Below, in pieces: positions 1 to 11,363 of a DNA stretch of 64,000 nt. Origin of the DNA: Scilla litardierei (taxonomy: Eukaryota > Streptophyta > Magnoliopsida > Asparagales > Asparagaceae); the NCBI GenBank assembly GCA_030789695.1, contig CM061132.1:34620418-34684417 (forward strand), given 5' to 3'. Every line of letters begins with the position of its first letter. Within the stretch, counting starts at the first letter, position 1. The notes beneath the pieces were generated by a model. The model worked only from the letters and a program-made list of their open reading frames with translations, ran no database searches and was not told the DNA's origin. Position numbers and translations under genes: made by a program.

Positions 1-751
1 TCCCTGAGATAAGAGATGAAGTGATGACCAGGTATAACAAACTCCCGCAGAAAAGACATGTAAGCTGACAAGGCTTGGACTGATGGACTGTAGATTCTCT
101 CGACCAAAACTCTCTTGCCATTAGTGGGAGAGCGATTATGTCATGCGCAGTTAAGAAGATCATGTAATTGGATCCCTCAGATTTGGGCCGTTTCTCTCAT
201 GCCATGTGTAGGAGAGAGGCCATTACATGCGGAGTTATGCTGGCTGACCTCGTTAGACGGGCAGACCTTAGGGCGAGGATGTCTGCCCCGCCGAGGTCGG
301 TCCTGCTGAGGTCTGCCCTGGATAACCTTGCAAGTTGTAGTTAGGGGGGTACCGAGAACACGGGTGGCTTATGCATGGCGAGTCCCAACTGTCGAGCTTG
401 GATGGGCCCCCACCGTCGACGAGTCCAATATGTCATCTACAATGGCCCCTCGTTTTTTGGCTTGACACTGTCGGCCTGAGCTAAACTATACATGTCAAGT
501 GTAGAGAGTCGAGAACATGAAACTGAAGAGAAGTTGAAAAGTCAGAAGAATGTCTGCAAACACCGTCTGGTCGATCCATCCTACCACAACAATTTGATTT
601 CTAGGTAAAAGGGTGATGCCTAGGTGAAGTTGACCTCACCATAACTTGCTGGTGTGTCTGCCCCTTCTTGGAACACAAAAAATATAGGCTCGGTTCCTGA
701 AGAGGCAGGAGCTGACTGTAGCCAGCGTAGAGGTTAGAGTCATGCCAGGGA
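1..751. other. Unassigned repeat-derived sequence, possible LTR side of element G
   Basis: I see no coding region or RNA gene here. The stretch lies outside the antisense gag/protease remnant G and next to its coiled-coil remnant, where the 3' LTR of a minus-strand Tat-like element would lie. Its GC-rich middle (about 225-330) has repeated gaggtc/tctgcc words like those in the LTRs near 56700 and 63850. No LTR boundary, target duplication or primer site could be fixed, so the LTR assignment is inference only. Confidence 0.3.
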
Positions 752-775
752 TTAAAGCTCTCCACTCCTAGGTGT

Positions 776-1110
776 TTGCTGCTGAAGGGGAGCTCCTAAG
801 GCCGACGGAGGAACTCTAAAAGCTGAGGGAGACTGAGGCAGAGCTGAAGGAGCAGGTAGAGCTAGTCTTCTTAATGGATATGGAGCTATAAGCGAGGGAG
901 AGAGAGGTGGAACCGAGGAGTGATGGCAAAGAGACCATCGAGCTATCGCCCACATGATTGGGTTTGTGGAAGAGAAGGATCACATGATTGCTCAGCTACA
1001 AGAGTAGTAGGTGAAGGCTAAGGAGAGCTTGTATTTTTAGCAGCAGGCCCACTAGCTTGGGCTGTAGGCTTCTTTGGATGCAGCATGAACTGAGCTGAGT
1101 GCTTTTGTGC
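776..1110 (+). pseudogene. Decayed coiled-coil part of a Tat-type extra ORF (element G)
   Basis: The plus strand reads as a Glu/Lys/Arg/Leu-rich stretch interrupted by several stop codons (GELLRPTEEL, then KLRETEAELKEQVEL). This looks like the C-terminal coiled coil of the extra ORF carried antisense by Tat-lineage gypsy elements. A better preserved example lies at complement 41904-42437. The neighbouring gag/protease remnant is on the minus strand, which fits an antisense extra ORF. Reverse transcriptase, RNase H and integrase are missing between this and the protease, so a large internal deletion is inferred. The assignment rests on composition and position, not on a clear alignment. Confidence 0.4.
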
Positions 1111-1127
1111 TGGGACTTAGAGGTAAG

Positions 1128-1426
1128 AATAGCAGGGGCCCCATCTTGGGCTGAGGGCTAGTCAGCATGTCTTGAGTTGAATGTTGCCTACTCGCACTGT
1201 GTCCCTGAGGTCAAACTAGCGGGGGACCGCCTGGATTGAGAGCTTTGCTGAAGGCAACATGACCGGGCTCCATACTACCTGCACTAGGACACTATGGTCT
1301 GACCAGCAAGGGCCCAGCCTGTGCTGGCAGTTAGGCTCAGCATGACCGGGGTCAAATGCTGCTTGACAGTGATGGAACACTAAGGTTGGACCAGCAGTGG
1401 ACCCATCCTATGTTGGGTGTTAGATA
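1128..1426. repeat. Diverged direct repeats in element G
   Basis: Three diverged copies of a unit occur. Each starts like agca(a/g)gggcccagcct and runs into gggctgaggg/ggcagttaggctcagcatg; they begin near 1129, 1306 and 1391. Spacing is uneven (about 85-175 bp). The repeats lie between the coiled-coil remnant and the antisense protease. No function is evident. Confidence 0.35.
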
Positions 1427-1429
1427 AGA

Positions 1430-2030
1430 AGGATGCACAATTGTTTGAGCTCAGAATGAAAATAGTTTATTGAGCTTTGATTTGAGTACATTAAGAAGAT
1501 CACCTTTTCGTGATCGGCACTTTGCAGATGATTAGGGGTGCTTGCCACTGGATTGAATTGGGAAGGAAGTGGCCACCTTGTGGGCCATGAGAAAGTACTC
1601 ACTTGCCTCCTGGAGTCCTTCGAGTCCCTAACCCCATGCATAGTAGGAAAATTGACCAGTAGATGATAGGTAGAGGTCACTGTCAGCATTGTGTTAAGGG
1701 TCGATCACCCAATGATAGCATTGAAGGCTCCAGGACAGTTGACCACCAGGAAGTGGACGTTCCGTACTTGAGGGCAAGGTGGTGTGCCGAACTTCACTTG
1801 AAAGGAGAGCATCCCTTTCGAGATCACATGAGCTCCTGTAAAACCAAAGAGATTGGCATGCATGGGATGCATGATGTCTCCAAGTATACCCAGCTTTTGA
1901 AAATAGTTCGGGTAGAGGATGTCGATCGTGCTCCCGTTGTCGATCAGGATGCGCTAGACCATATAGTTGGTGATTTGTAGGTTGACCTCAATAGCATCAT
2001 TATGGGCCTGATGAATTCTACTTGCCTAAG
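1430..2030 (-). pseudogene. Gypsy aspartic protease remnant (element G)
   Basis: Read on the minus strand, this contains a retropepsin-like segment around DNGSTIDILY (the normal motif is DTGS/DNGS), then FGFTGAHVISKGMLSFQ, then FNAIIG, in the order found in Tat-lineage gypsy proteases. Stop codons interrupt it just before the active-site region and just after FNAIIG. It follows a gag-like zone on the same strand (2200-2774), so the order gag then protease is normal. It is a dead copy; reverse transcriptase and integrase that should follow are absent. Confidence 0.7.
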
Positions 2031-2199
2031 CCATTGTGAAGAGCAGATCTGTCAGTTATATCTTCTTTAAGGCTCGATTTGCGATGGCAGGGCCGAGGTC
2101 AGTCGGAGCAGAGCATGCCTGATTTGCGATGGTAGAACTCTTCTATGCACGGTTGAACAGTTAAGTCATGTTATAATCGACCATGGTGACATAACAAAA

Positions 2200-2774
2200 G
2201 ATGAGGTCGATCATGCTAGATGAACTGGCAATGGCCTTGCCTTTGTTATAGGGTCCTTCAGCTCGGCCCTACTCTGGAGCTCTGAAATCCCGAAGTCGCT
2301 CCTTCCGCATGAGGCGCACGATCTGATCATAGATGATCCTACAGTCATCGGTAACATGGACGTACCCTCTGTGGAAGTCATAGTACTTAGTCCTTTCCAT
2401 CTTGGGATGATCTAGTCAATGGTGTGGAGGATCAAACTCTTTTGATGCTTTGGCCAGGATTTTTGACAGCGTGGCCGACAGAGTGGTGTAGACTGGCACC
2501 TCGGGACATATGGCTCTGTCGTCGCTTGCCCGAGAGCGCTCAGGTTTCTTGAAGCACATCTTGGACCTGTGATACTGTTTGGGAGCAGTTTGGTTGAGGC
2601 AGGTTTCTTTCAGGAGGACCCAAGGTTGTCAGTTCATCACCCACAGGCATCCTCTATTGCAATAAATTTGTTGACATGGCTCACTAGGTGAGCAAATGTC
2701 AGAGACTGTTGCTTTCAGATCTTGAATTTCAGGTCAGACCAATCACAAAAGCTTGCATGCTGTGGCGATGTCGT
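2200..2774 (-). pseudogene. Gypsy gag C-terminal remnant (element G), part 1
   Basis: The minus strand around 2290-2400 reads TKYYDFHRGYVHVTDDCRI, then IVRLMRKERLRDF. This corresponds to the conserved gag tail of Tat-type gypsy elements, in which a KYC-FHRDHGHDTEDC-type motif precedes a helical LI-x-RG-x-L segment. A second example is in element E near 52400-52550. Frame breaks and stops are present. The gag continues to the right after solo LTR S1, at 4618. Confidence 0.7.
2770..2774. repeat. Target-site duplication of solo LTR S1 (left copy)
   Basis: GTCGT at 2770-2774 is repeated exactly at 4613-4617 on the other side of the 1838-bp LTR-like sequence. Confidence 0.75.
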
Positions 2775-3062
2775 TGATCACTCCATATTTTACAACTTTT
2801 TTCTGCTTGTTTGCATGCAATTTAGATCGCCCATATCGCGTTTTTCACGATTATTCGACAATATTGCGATGCTTTTCACGATTTCTTGTTTTTGTCGAAT
2901 TTCAGGAGATTTGGAGCGATTTGGAGTGATTCTGAGATGCACCAACTCCGGAGTATCACCCGTGACTCTTTCAAGGGGAATTTTGCTATTGGAGAGGGGT
3001 GGAAGAAGAAAGAACGTTGTAGGAGCGACGAGGGAGCAAAAATACGAAGATTGGACATTTTC

Positions 3063-3472
3063 AGCATGCCACTCGGCCGAGTGAAGGAGTCACTCGGCCG
3101 ACCATCGACAGCCCGCTCGGCCGACCATCGACAGCCCGCTCGGCCGGCCAGATCGGACACGCAAAAGATAGAGTATCAGCGTGCACTCGGCCGACCATCA
3201 CCAGCCCACTCGGCCGAACCACGGAGACACCACTCGCCCGAGTGGCATCAAGACGACGTCAAGCGAAAATCCCAGACTTACTGTAATCCGTCAGTGCAGT
3301 CCCGAGTTCCGACTCGACCGAGTGAAGAAGTCCCCTCGGCCGAAGCAAAGAAAGTCACTCGGCCGAGTGACTCCCAAGGAGCCGACCCCCCAAAAGTCCT
3401 AAGTTACTGGAATCCGTCAGGGTTTGTCACTCGGCCGAATGACATTTGTCACTCGGCCGAGTGAGCCGCGCT
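3063..3472. repeat. Palindromic ACTCGGCCGAGT array inside solo LTR S1
   Basis: About twelve copies of the self-complementary word (A/G)CTCGGCCGA(G/A/C), many as full ACTCGGCCGAGT, lie in about 410 bp at irregular spacing. The unit CGCTCGGCCGACCATCGACA is tandemly repeated near 3095-3160. The array precedes the possible TATA element, so it falls in the presumed U3 of the LTR. Confidence 0.7.
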
Positions 3473-3951
3473 GCCTGTAGCGTAAATTGCGATTTTCAGG
3501 CTGCGCAGGGGCAATTTTGTCACAGTTTTTTGGGCGATTTTGGGGGGTATTTAACCCCAGTTTTTAACCTAGTTTAGAGAGCTTTTTCAGAACTTTTTGC
3601 AGCCTTTTTTAGATTACTTTTTAGGAGATTAGATTGAGCTTTTTTGGAGGGAGACAAAAGTGTTATTTTGTTGGATGCTATTGAATCTTCATTGGTTTGT
3701 CTCTCTCTCTATTAAAAACCTCATTTTTATTGATATATTGTCTATTGCAATGAATTCTATTGATTTTGTTATTGAATTTTTAATGAATTGCATTATGAAT
3801 TGTGAGTAGTTCTATCGTCTTAGGGCGTAGGGATGAACCCTACGAACCCTATTTCTAATTTGTGATGAATTGGTGAAATTATTGCTAGAATTGATTAGGG
3901 TTAGTTTGGGATTGATTTAATAAGAATAGCTAGGGATTCATACCGATTGGG

Positions 3952-4237
3952 ATTTGCAAGAGATTGGATCCCAACTCGATAGGAAGTCCTAGAAATTCGA
4001 ATTGGGTTACAATTGGATTTCTCTGGAATCGGTTTGCAAGAGATTGGACTGAAACTAGGGTTTTCGATTGCAATGCTATACCAATACCCGTTTGCAAGAG
4101 ATTGGACGAGTAGGAACTATCCCAACCTAGGTCGTAGCTCGGGTTTACACGAGAGTGGGCTCGAGATATGATTGAACGATGATGTTGTTCTTCACGCTAG
4201 CTTGCCTAGGTTAGGGTTTGCAAGAGATTGGATCCTA
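3952..4237 (+). repeat. Four dispersed copies of TTTGCAAGAGATTGGA
   Basis: The 16-mer TTTGCAAGAGATTGGA occurs at about 3953, 4032, 4088 and 4218 (spacings about 79, 56 and 130). It lies in the 3' half of solo LTR S1, downstream of the presumed promoter, so it would be transcribed if S1 or its relatives are active. Function is unknown. Confidence 0.65.
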
Positions 4238-4617
4238 CCCTAGGTTTGCTATAGACCGGCAATAGCGCGAGAGCGTGAGCATGGTTCTACATTTAGTTGC
4301 AACTAGTTCACCTGAAGTTCAAGTCTAGCAACTGTGAAACCTACGAATCACAATGACGAGATACGGTTTGTAGTGGGGATTCCCTACCCCTAGGCGTTTT
4401 TATCAATTTGATATTTCCTTTATACAATTGAACGACTGTGACCGCTTTATTGCGAATATTTCTCGACTGTTCTTATAGCCAGGTGAATTGAAGAAGACAC
4501 TGTCATTTGCCCTCCTCGTGTTCGATACCCGCTCGCCGCTACACCGTGCGCTTGCGGTAAGACTACGAGTCGTTCGCCCCGGTTGCGTGTGCACACTACC
4601 GGGGCGCTATCAGTCGT

Positions 4618-4800
4618 CAAGGTAGATGGCGACTGCCATGTGAGGTCGGTCGAAGCAAGCCAGGAAAGCCCTGTTGAACTCATTGGGCCCCATCTTGATG
4701 GAAGCCAACGACTCGGGGGTATCTCTTCCTCACTTTCTAGGCAACAAAATGAGAGAGAAACTGTCTGTAAAGGTTAGCGAAAGAGCCCATCGACCCCTTA
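4618..4800 (-). pseudogene. Gypsy gag remnant (element G), part 2
   Basis: Directly right of the target duplication, the minus strand reads ESLASIKMGPNEFNRAFLACFD and then HMAVAIYLDD, which continues into the gag remnant left of the solo LTR once the LTR is ignored. It resembles the mid-gag region of plant gypsy elements but is too short to align firmly. The right boundary of element G is not visible. Confidence 0.45.
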
Positions 4801-5573
4801 GGAAGATTGCAAAACCACTGTCGACCTATCCCTTAGGAATTAATTAGTAAACGAATAAATGTCTTTGAAAACTGAGGGTTATCTGTATAATAAACGAGGA
4901 TATATAATTACTGGTTTAATTTAAAATTTGTTATGAATGGGAAAGACCTTTGGTCTCCACCCACTAACCATCCACCAGGACACCCACTTAGTATTGGGTG
5001 TCCCTTGGGATTCATATGAATGTAACTCCTATATGAAAGTATATGAGTATGGCTATGGTTTACACCATAAGCTAGTTCTTCCAATTCTAACATGTTATCA
5101 TGCACGATTGCCTCTAGATAATTTTTCTCTACAAAAATTCTGTCTAGCGAAGGAATCTTATATTTGTTGGCAGATCGTTTGCCAATGTCACGAGGAGTTT
5201 TGATCGTTTGCGTAGCCACCGATTTTCCTACGTTCTCGAGGAGCAGGATTTTCGCCCTCCAATCTTCCCTAGATCTAACGGATCTAGAGGTAAATACTAA
5301 AACTCCAAGATCTAAATATAGTTTATATATATTCATTATATTTAGATCAATTTACATGGACCAATTACATTGTGTTTATACATATTCTAAATACATAACA
5401 AATCAAAAAACCCAAATCATTCACCGCCTGAAGCAGTTCTCCTTCCCGGCCTCATCCCCAAAACCCCTTCTGAAGGGGGGCCTTGATCCCCAAAACCCCT
5501 CCTGAAGGGGGGGCCTTGATCCGGCTCAATCGTCATCTCTTTATGTCCCGGTGGCTAAGGTGTTCTGGGTTCG
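4801..5573. other. AT-rich sequence without recognisable genes
   Basis: No supported coding region, RNA gene or mobile-element boundary is visible. A 33-34 bp direct duplication (ccccaaaacccct-ctgaagggg-gccttgatcc) lies at about 5457-5522. The sequence ends where the LTR of element B begins. Confidence 0.4.
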
Positions 5574-8214
5574 TGTTACGGCCAGTATTTTTAGGCGAGT
5601 TTTCGATTGTGCGTGCCAGTATTTTACACTTCTGTTATCCAGTTAACTTTTCGTCCGTACGTGTCGACGCGAGCGGGTCACTGTTTTCGTTTTACCGTAT
5701 CGTCAATATTTACCATCAAGCCTAAGTAAATAATTTAACTTAATTATCGTGTTAATTACCAATGGTTGAACACTTTAATTAGTTCACTAATTATTTTATT
5801 TTACTAATTACTTCTTGATAAGTTGATAATTACATTTAAATCTTAATTACGCAAATGCCTTAACCCTTAACTACACGACAACACGCACGTTTTAAACAAC
5901 CAGATACATCTTCTGAAATCAAACTTGGCATTCTCTTAGGCAAATCAACACGTCTCTACAAATGTCTAAAGTTGCATTAACTTCCATCTTAATCTAATTA
6001 AGATGGTGGGTTGACAAATGAAAGCGTTCTTTTCCCCTACTCATCTTCTTAAGGGAACACCTCTCCTCTGCTAAACTTGCTGAAAACCAATTCCTGAGTA
6101 TTCCACAACCAGAAATCCACTTTCATCGTCTGCAAACAAACCCATTCAACCGAATCCCCAATCAAAAAATCAAAACAGAAACCCAAATTCCCAAATCCAG
6201 AAGCCAAAGCCATTTCAGATCCATACGCAAATCAACTCTTCCCTGCAAATCATCCAAGCCAAAAATTAAACCAGAGATCAAAACCAAAATAGAAATCCAA
6301 CATCCAAACATCAACCCCAAATTGAAAGCTAAAGAGGAGAAATCTGAGATGAAGTTCAGATTTTTACAAAAAATTACAAACCCTAGATCTGAAATTAGAA
6401 CAACAAATCTGAAAACAAACCCTCTTCTTCCATTCTTTCTCGTTCCTCCTTCCCTTCCCTTGGCCGACCCCCAACCCTCAGCCCACGCACGCCCGCCGGA
6501 GGAAGCCGCGCCACCGTTCGCCCGGAGCGCCTGCCGCCGGACCCGTCAGCCATCACCTGCGCCAGGCCGGAGGCCGCGCCGCCCGCTGTCGCCGAGAACC
6601 GCCGCTGGCCGTGCCCCCTTTCGCGTGCGTGAGTCACCCTTTTTTCCCCTTTTGTTTTCGTATGAGAACACAATGTTGCCTGCAAACGAATCAATGAAAA
6701 CAAAAAAATAAAATAAGAAAGAACAGACAGAGATAAGAAAGAGGTGGATTTAATAAGGAATGAGTAGGGAGGAGACAGGCCCATTGATTTAAATAGATAA
6801 AGGAGGAAGTTTTAATAAGTTTAAAGAAAGAAAAGGGGTTGGCAGGTTACTAGTTAAAGAATGAAAGAGACAGGATAAAAGAGAGAGTGATGTTGTAGGC
6901 TAAGTGTTACCCTTAGAAAATAAAGACAGAGACAGACAGTAAGATGAATAAAAGGGATGAATGATTAAATAAAGGGGAGGTTAGATGTGAAGCCTATCCC
7001 AAGTAATAAAGAGATAATGTTAGAGGAGTAAGTGACAGACTGTGTTAATAAATTAGGGAAGAGTAGGTGACAGGCTTTCATTAGCCAAATATTAGCAATG
7101 AAGACAATTAAGACCTGGATATTGAACGAAAAATATATTAGATAGGTATAGTGGTAATAGGTGAAGTTTTCATATAACCGTATCCTTATATTGACATGGT
7201 AATTAGTATAATTTAAATGTTAATCTGATTTCACCATGTTAGTTGATTAAATAGTGTTAGTAGATAAAGTTAGAATTATATCATGTCATTTTTTACCTTA
7301 GTCTAAGTTAGTAGGTAAAATACTTAATACCCCGTTTAACCATGTGTTTAGCCTAGTTAATTAGTGGGTTGTTAATGTTAATTAGTTGTTAATATTTGCT
7401 AGTGAAATTTTAAATGTTAATTGGTTCGTATAATTTAAATTCAGCATGTTAATATTGTGAATTGATTAACCGAAACAGAGAACCGAAAATACCGACACGT
7501 AATACCCGTCGAGACGAACCACGACAACCGATTCCACCGAAAACATGCAAGTGATACTTGCCTGTAATTATTTAGGCCACGTTTTAGGCCAATTTGTGTA
7601 TTAGCGTAAAAGAGACTAGGCGGTGAAATGATAGTCGCCTAGACGCCCTTACTAGATCTAGCTTGACAACGAAGCTAAATGCGACACCTTTACCATGTTA
7701 TCTTTTCATGCTGACATGTCACGTTTACTTTCAATTAACTGTACGCACTCTTATCTGCATCTTGCTATGTCATTCATGCATCAAATTGTTTTATCGTGAT
7801 TGCGTAGCACACGCTACAATAATTGTAACTATTGAGGCTAGGCACCTGCTTTGCGGGCACAACCCTATGCCAATAACACTTCCTGGCTCGTGATCCAGAA
7901 GATGGGCGCCAGTCCATATACACGTGGATGGGTAGGGTTAAGCGATCACTTGAGTGTAGAAGTGTGCCCGTACAGCCACTTCAGCCAAAAGGCGTAAACC
8001 ATGTGCACAAAGTGAATGGATAATGTTTCGTGTCTCTGTTACTTGTATTACATGCTTCATGTCATATTAAAATTGCTGCATCCTTAAAATGTCATATCAC
8101 CTCATTATATTAGAACTGTTAGTTGTTTCAGTTTATTATATCCTTGCACAAAAGTTCTCCGCTTCCCTTGGGAGACTTTTGCTGACACGTGCCCTTTTCT
8201 CTTTGGGTGTCACA

Positions 8215-8322
8215 TGTCAGGCTTTGAGATAGAGCAGGTAGCAGAGGACGAGCAGTTCATTGACGCTGAGTTTGAGGTCCCTACAGAGACTGAGTTCGAG
8301 GACACGGGTGACCACTCCTAGA
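8215..8322 (+). other. Short acidic reading frame in the B LTR
   Basis: The reading GFEIEQVAEDEQFIDAEFE continues to a stop after about 36 codons and is rich in Asp/Glu. Similar acidic frames ending around APEF occur at the equivalent place in the A and C LTRs. Whether it is translated is unknown. It may be an exon of a spliced leader or a chance frame. Confidence 0.35.
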
Positions 8323-8461
8323 CTCGTTTGGAGTCTCCCCTTAGTTGTTATCTTTCCTTAGTTGCTGTTAGCACCTATCTCTCTTTGTTTTGTTTGGCCA
8401 TGCTTTGTTCAGACTTGTACTTTTGTGACTATTCTGTGATGTTGTAATATTTGTTGGATGT

Positions 8462-8466
8462 TGTTG
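8462..8466. repeat. Target-site duplication of element A (left copy)
   Basis: TGTTG at 8462-8466 matches TGTTG at 26967-26971. Removing A plus one copy makes the B LTR continuous. Confidence 0.85.
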
Positions 8467-8654
8467 TGTAACGACCCGCTCCCGGGGGCCCGTTACTTAT
8501 TTGATATTTGTGCAGGTCCTGCAGGTTACCAGTGAAAACAAAATAGCCACGATGCAGAGATGTACAAAAATACCCAAATAGTGTCCAATTATTACAATCC
8601 ATAATGTACAAGATGTCCCAACAAATATACATGAAAGAAGAAAAGTACATAAGC

Positions 8655-8735
8655 GAAAATAACTCTGGAAGCTGCGATCGAATTCTGGCGCTATTAGCTC
8701 AAGAGCATCTATATTCATCTGTACGTCGTCTGCGG
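8655..8735 (-). other. Short acidic reading frame in the left A LTR
   Basis: On the minus strand the sequence reads ADDVQMNIDALELIAPEF, preceded by an accttacctacggttccat-type lead. The corresponding stretch of the C LTRs reads ADEDLIEDIAPEF. The APEF core and acidic character are shared although the DNA has diverged. The right A LTR has the same frame at about 23459-23541 (complement). Confidence 0.4.
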
Positions 8736-9179
8736 TGCCACGGAGATGGAACCGTAGGTAAGTCACAACAATTCTAAATATAGAAAAGAAGCAGTGCACA
8801 AGTATGACAAAAGTAACTACGTACAAGCAGACCATAGTGAAAAGTAAAGTACTGAGCAACAACTGTTCACAACTGAAAAGTAAAGGTAAACTGAACTGAA
8901 AGGAGAGAACCAACTGTACGGTAGTAGTGCAAGTGTAAAGCAGGCTAGGCAAGTGAAACATACTACTGCTGTAGCTAAAAGTACGACAAGTAAAGTACTG
9001 GTGACTGTACAAGTGTAGTAAGTAACGTGCATGGAAAACGTAAAGTAAAGGTGACTGTAGTGCGTAAAGTAAAAGTGACTGTGCAAAAGTAACTACACTA
9101 CGTGACTCAAGTCGGAGAGTACAATATGTGACCATTGAGTTCATCTCTTGCCTGGGCGCGACCCAGACGAAAGCCAAAA

Positions 9180-9265
9180 ACACAGGCAGCAGGACATGTA
9201 TTTTGCCAAAACCCAGGCAGCAGGACGGTATGCCGTAACACAGGCAGCAGGACGGGAAGATTGAA
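9180..9265. repeat. 27-bp tandem repeat, copy number differs between the A LTRs
   Basis: Units of the type acaggcagcaggacggta are repeated here. The right LTR (23986-24092) has one more copy. This accounts for most of the length difference between the two A LTRs. Confidence 0.7.
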
Positions 9266-9352
9266 CTCCAGTCACTCCCATACTCTCTCAAACTATGAGT
9301 TACCCCAAAACCCCAGTGAAATGTCAATTGTTCTGTGTACATGTTTTATACG

Positions 9353-9445
9353 GGATGTTCCACAAGATGTTTCATGAGATGTTCCATCAGATATTCCACA
9401 AGATATTCCGCAACAAGTTTCACAAGATGTTCCATACGGTGTATC
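9353..9445. repeat. 15-bp tandem repeat in the A LTR
   Basis: Diverged tandem units of ttccacaagatgt(t) type repeat every 15 bp, so that one frame reads MFHKM/MFHEM/IFHKI. The second copy is at about 24185-24275. The open frame across it is a consequence of the 15-bp period. Confidence 0.6.
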
Positions 9446-11358
9446 ACATGTTAGTCAACCCAAGTCCACTGGTTGACTTTCTCATTGAAAACCAGAGGGT
9501 GGTAACTCATTCCAAAGCTGACTGTGCCAAAGCGAACTGAGGATAAAGACAAGTCCAACAACAGTAATACCGATTCCATGCTTCGAGCATGTAGAAGTAT
9601 TGTTTAGCACACAATTTACCCAAGTTGATGGTTGTGTTTAACAACCACCAAAGTTGAAAGTTGGCAAAGTAATCTATAGTTGATTACTTTCCTATTAGAT
9701 TAGGTTTCTAGTTCGGTTCAAGTCAAGTAGCCGTTCTGAGGCTATAGATAGTGTTCCTAAGTTCATACGGGGACACTTACTAATTTTCTAACATTAGAAT
9801 TAGTCGTGACTTACTGATTTTGAGATTGACGTAGCAAACCGGAATTGAATTTAAGACTTCCACGGAAGCTGGTGCTCAAAAATTTGTACCTGCAAAACAC
9901 AAGAACAATCGGTTACAGAACACCTATTTTCTACCTATTTAACTTAACGTGTTTGATTTTATAATCGATTGAAACGGTGTCGGAAAGTAGTCTAAATTTT
10001 TCTATAGCCTAGATATGATGAAAATAATTTTACTGCAGGAGGAAATATTTTTCTGAAGCTCCTAGGTATTTTTATAATTTTTAAAAGCTCAAAAATAATT
10101 TAAAAACCATTTTTCAATTAGTAACGTATTTATTCAAACATTTATTCTGGATGCAATCTGCATCGGAATGGTTCAAGTGAGCTGTCAAAATGACCGTATC
10201 GAAGAGTACTATAGCATATATTTTTCTCACGTACTAGTGTATGTGAAAATATCAAGTTACGGGTTTTCAAACGAAAATCACGTATTTAATTTTTAGGGTT
10301 AAAAATTAATATTGGAAAAACTAAGCATCTGATCGAGATGAAACTAGTGCCATTAGGTCCAGAATGTCATTTCTGATTTTCTGGAGCTAGCCGTGTATTT
10401 TTCTGACCATTATATAATTTATTATTAATAAAAAACCAATAAAACCATTTTATTTAATTTTTAAAATACGGAAATACGCATTTAATTTCACAAATACGTT
10501 ATTATAAGGTATACCTCTTCGTTTCCCCCTCCCCGCGTACCCCTTCACATGCATGCAACGACGAGCTCGGGGGCTTCGTCGTCGGTGGCGAGGCGGCGAC
10601 GGTCGTCGGGCGGTGCAGCAGCGGGGACAGTCGGCGGTTGACGGCGACGTGGCGAGGACGGCGGCGGCGGAGCAGTACGAGCAGGAGGGCGTTGCACGAG
10701 GGGTTTCATCATCGGAGATCGGAGAGGGGAAGCGGTGGCGTTCCGTCGAGGGTGGTGGCGTGTGCAGCTGAGGCTCGGGAGCTCGAAGGTAGTCGGGCTT
10801 CGCTCTCGGAGGTGGCGAGGCCGTCGGTGAGGCGGGCTCGTCGCGCTTCAGGCTGTGTACAGTGGTGAGGCGTCGAGAGGGGCGGGGTGCTGCTGGGTCA
10901 CCGTCGACGGCGAGCGTGGGGAGCGGCGGGTCTCCTTCGAGCTGCTGCTCGTCGGCAATAACGGCGCAGCGACGGTGCACCATCGAGGGGTGAGAGAGAG
11001 CGAGAGCGTGGGTCTGCCTGAGCTTGGGTCGGGGTGGCGGAGCGGGCGGCGGTCTTTGGGCTGCACGGCGTCTTCTTCGACCTGTCGAAGCGGAGAGAAG
11101 GCGGGGGTCTCGCAGCAGCCTACGACGGCGGCGACATGCACGTGGTGTCGGGCTTTGGGCGTCGCTGACGACGGCATGGGGCATCATCGGAGGGCGGGGA
11201 TGCTGCTCCTTGACGTCGAACATCGGCGGTGGGTGCCGTGGGGTTACGGCGATCGGAGGAACGCGGAGCAGCGAGGCTTTGCTGCAGCTCGGAGCGTGGA
11301 GGGGTTGTTGGAGTTGTGTGCGGGCGGAGCCGTGGGCTTGCAGACGATGATGAGGGCG

Positions 11359-11363
11359 GAGGG
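11359..11363. repeat. Target-site duplication of element H (left copy)
   Basis: GAGGG at 11359-11363 is repeated at 20343-20347. The intact right A LTR shows the unduplicated target (gcggagggtgtcgg). Confidence 0.9.

Larger units (their letters stand above)
2775..4612 (+). mobile_element. Solo LTR S1 inserted in the gag of element G
   Basis: The 1838-bp sequence starts TGATCACTCC and ends GGGGCGCTATCA (short inverted ends TGAT/ATCA). It is flanked by the 5-bp duplication GTCGT, and gag-like sequence of element G lies on both sides in the same strand. There is no second LTR, primer site or coding region, so it is a solo LTR left by LTR-LTR recombination. A possible TATA element (TATTTAA, 3548-3554) lies downstream of a palindromic array. 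The orientation is inferred from that TATA element and from general resemblance to the LTR at 53335-55223. Confidence 0.75.
5574..8466 (+). mobile_element. 5' LTR of chromovirus B, main part (continues at 26972)
   Basis: The LTR starts TGTTACGGCCAG, much like the start of the A and C LTRs (TGTAACGG). Its other end, GGGGCGTGACA at 27140, is followed by a primer-site region and gag. Element A is inserted after 8466. Total LTR length without A is about 3.06 kb, as expected for Tekay/Del chromoviruses. A GC-rich island (about 6470-6630) and a short acidic reading frame near 8215-8322 occur in the same relative places as in the A and C LTRs. The start is inferred because the 3' LTR is not in the window. 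Confidence 0.65.
8467..11363 (-). repeat. 3' LTR of A, part 1 (continues at 20348)
   Basis: This part matches 23273-26192 almost base for base. It was split by H at 11363, and the remainder lies at 20348-21132. In sense orientation it holds a GC-rich island (complement of about 10520-11363) and the end of the LTR near the primer site. Copy-number differences from the other LTR include one 27-bp unit near 9200. Open frames across the GC-rich island and across the tandem repeats are compositional and are not called as genes. Confidence 0.9.

Noticed and set aside
4908..5336. 142-codon minus-strand frame
   Set aside because: AT-rich sequence, without a motif, without similarity to the neighbours and without a supporting promoter. 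I left the region unassigned.
8497..9342. Long minus-strand open frame rich in Leu/Phe/Tyr/Ser
   Set aside because: It lies across LTR sequence of A, including 27-bp and 15-bp tandem repeats. The other A LTR has the same frame only because the DNA is duplicated. Only the short acidic part shows cross-family similarity.
9295..9540. Possible MFHKMFHEMFH repeat protein
   Set aside because: It is a side effect of a 15-bp tandem repeat in an LTR.
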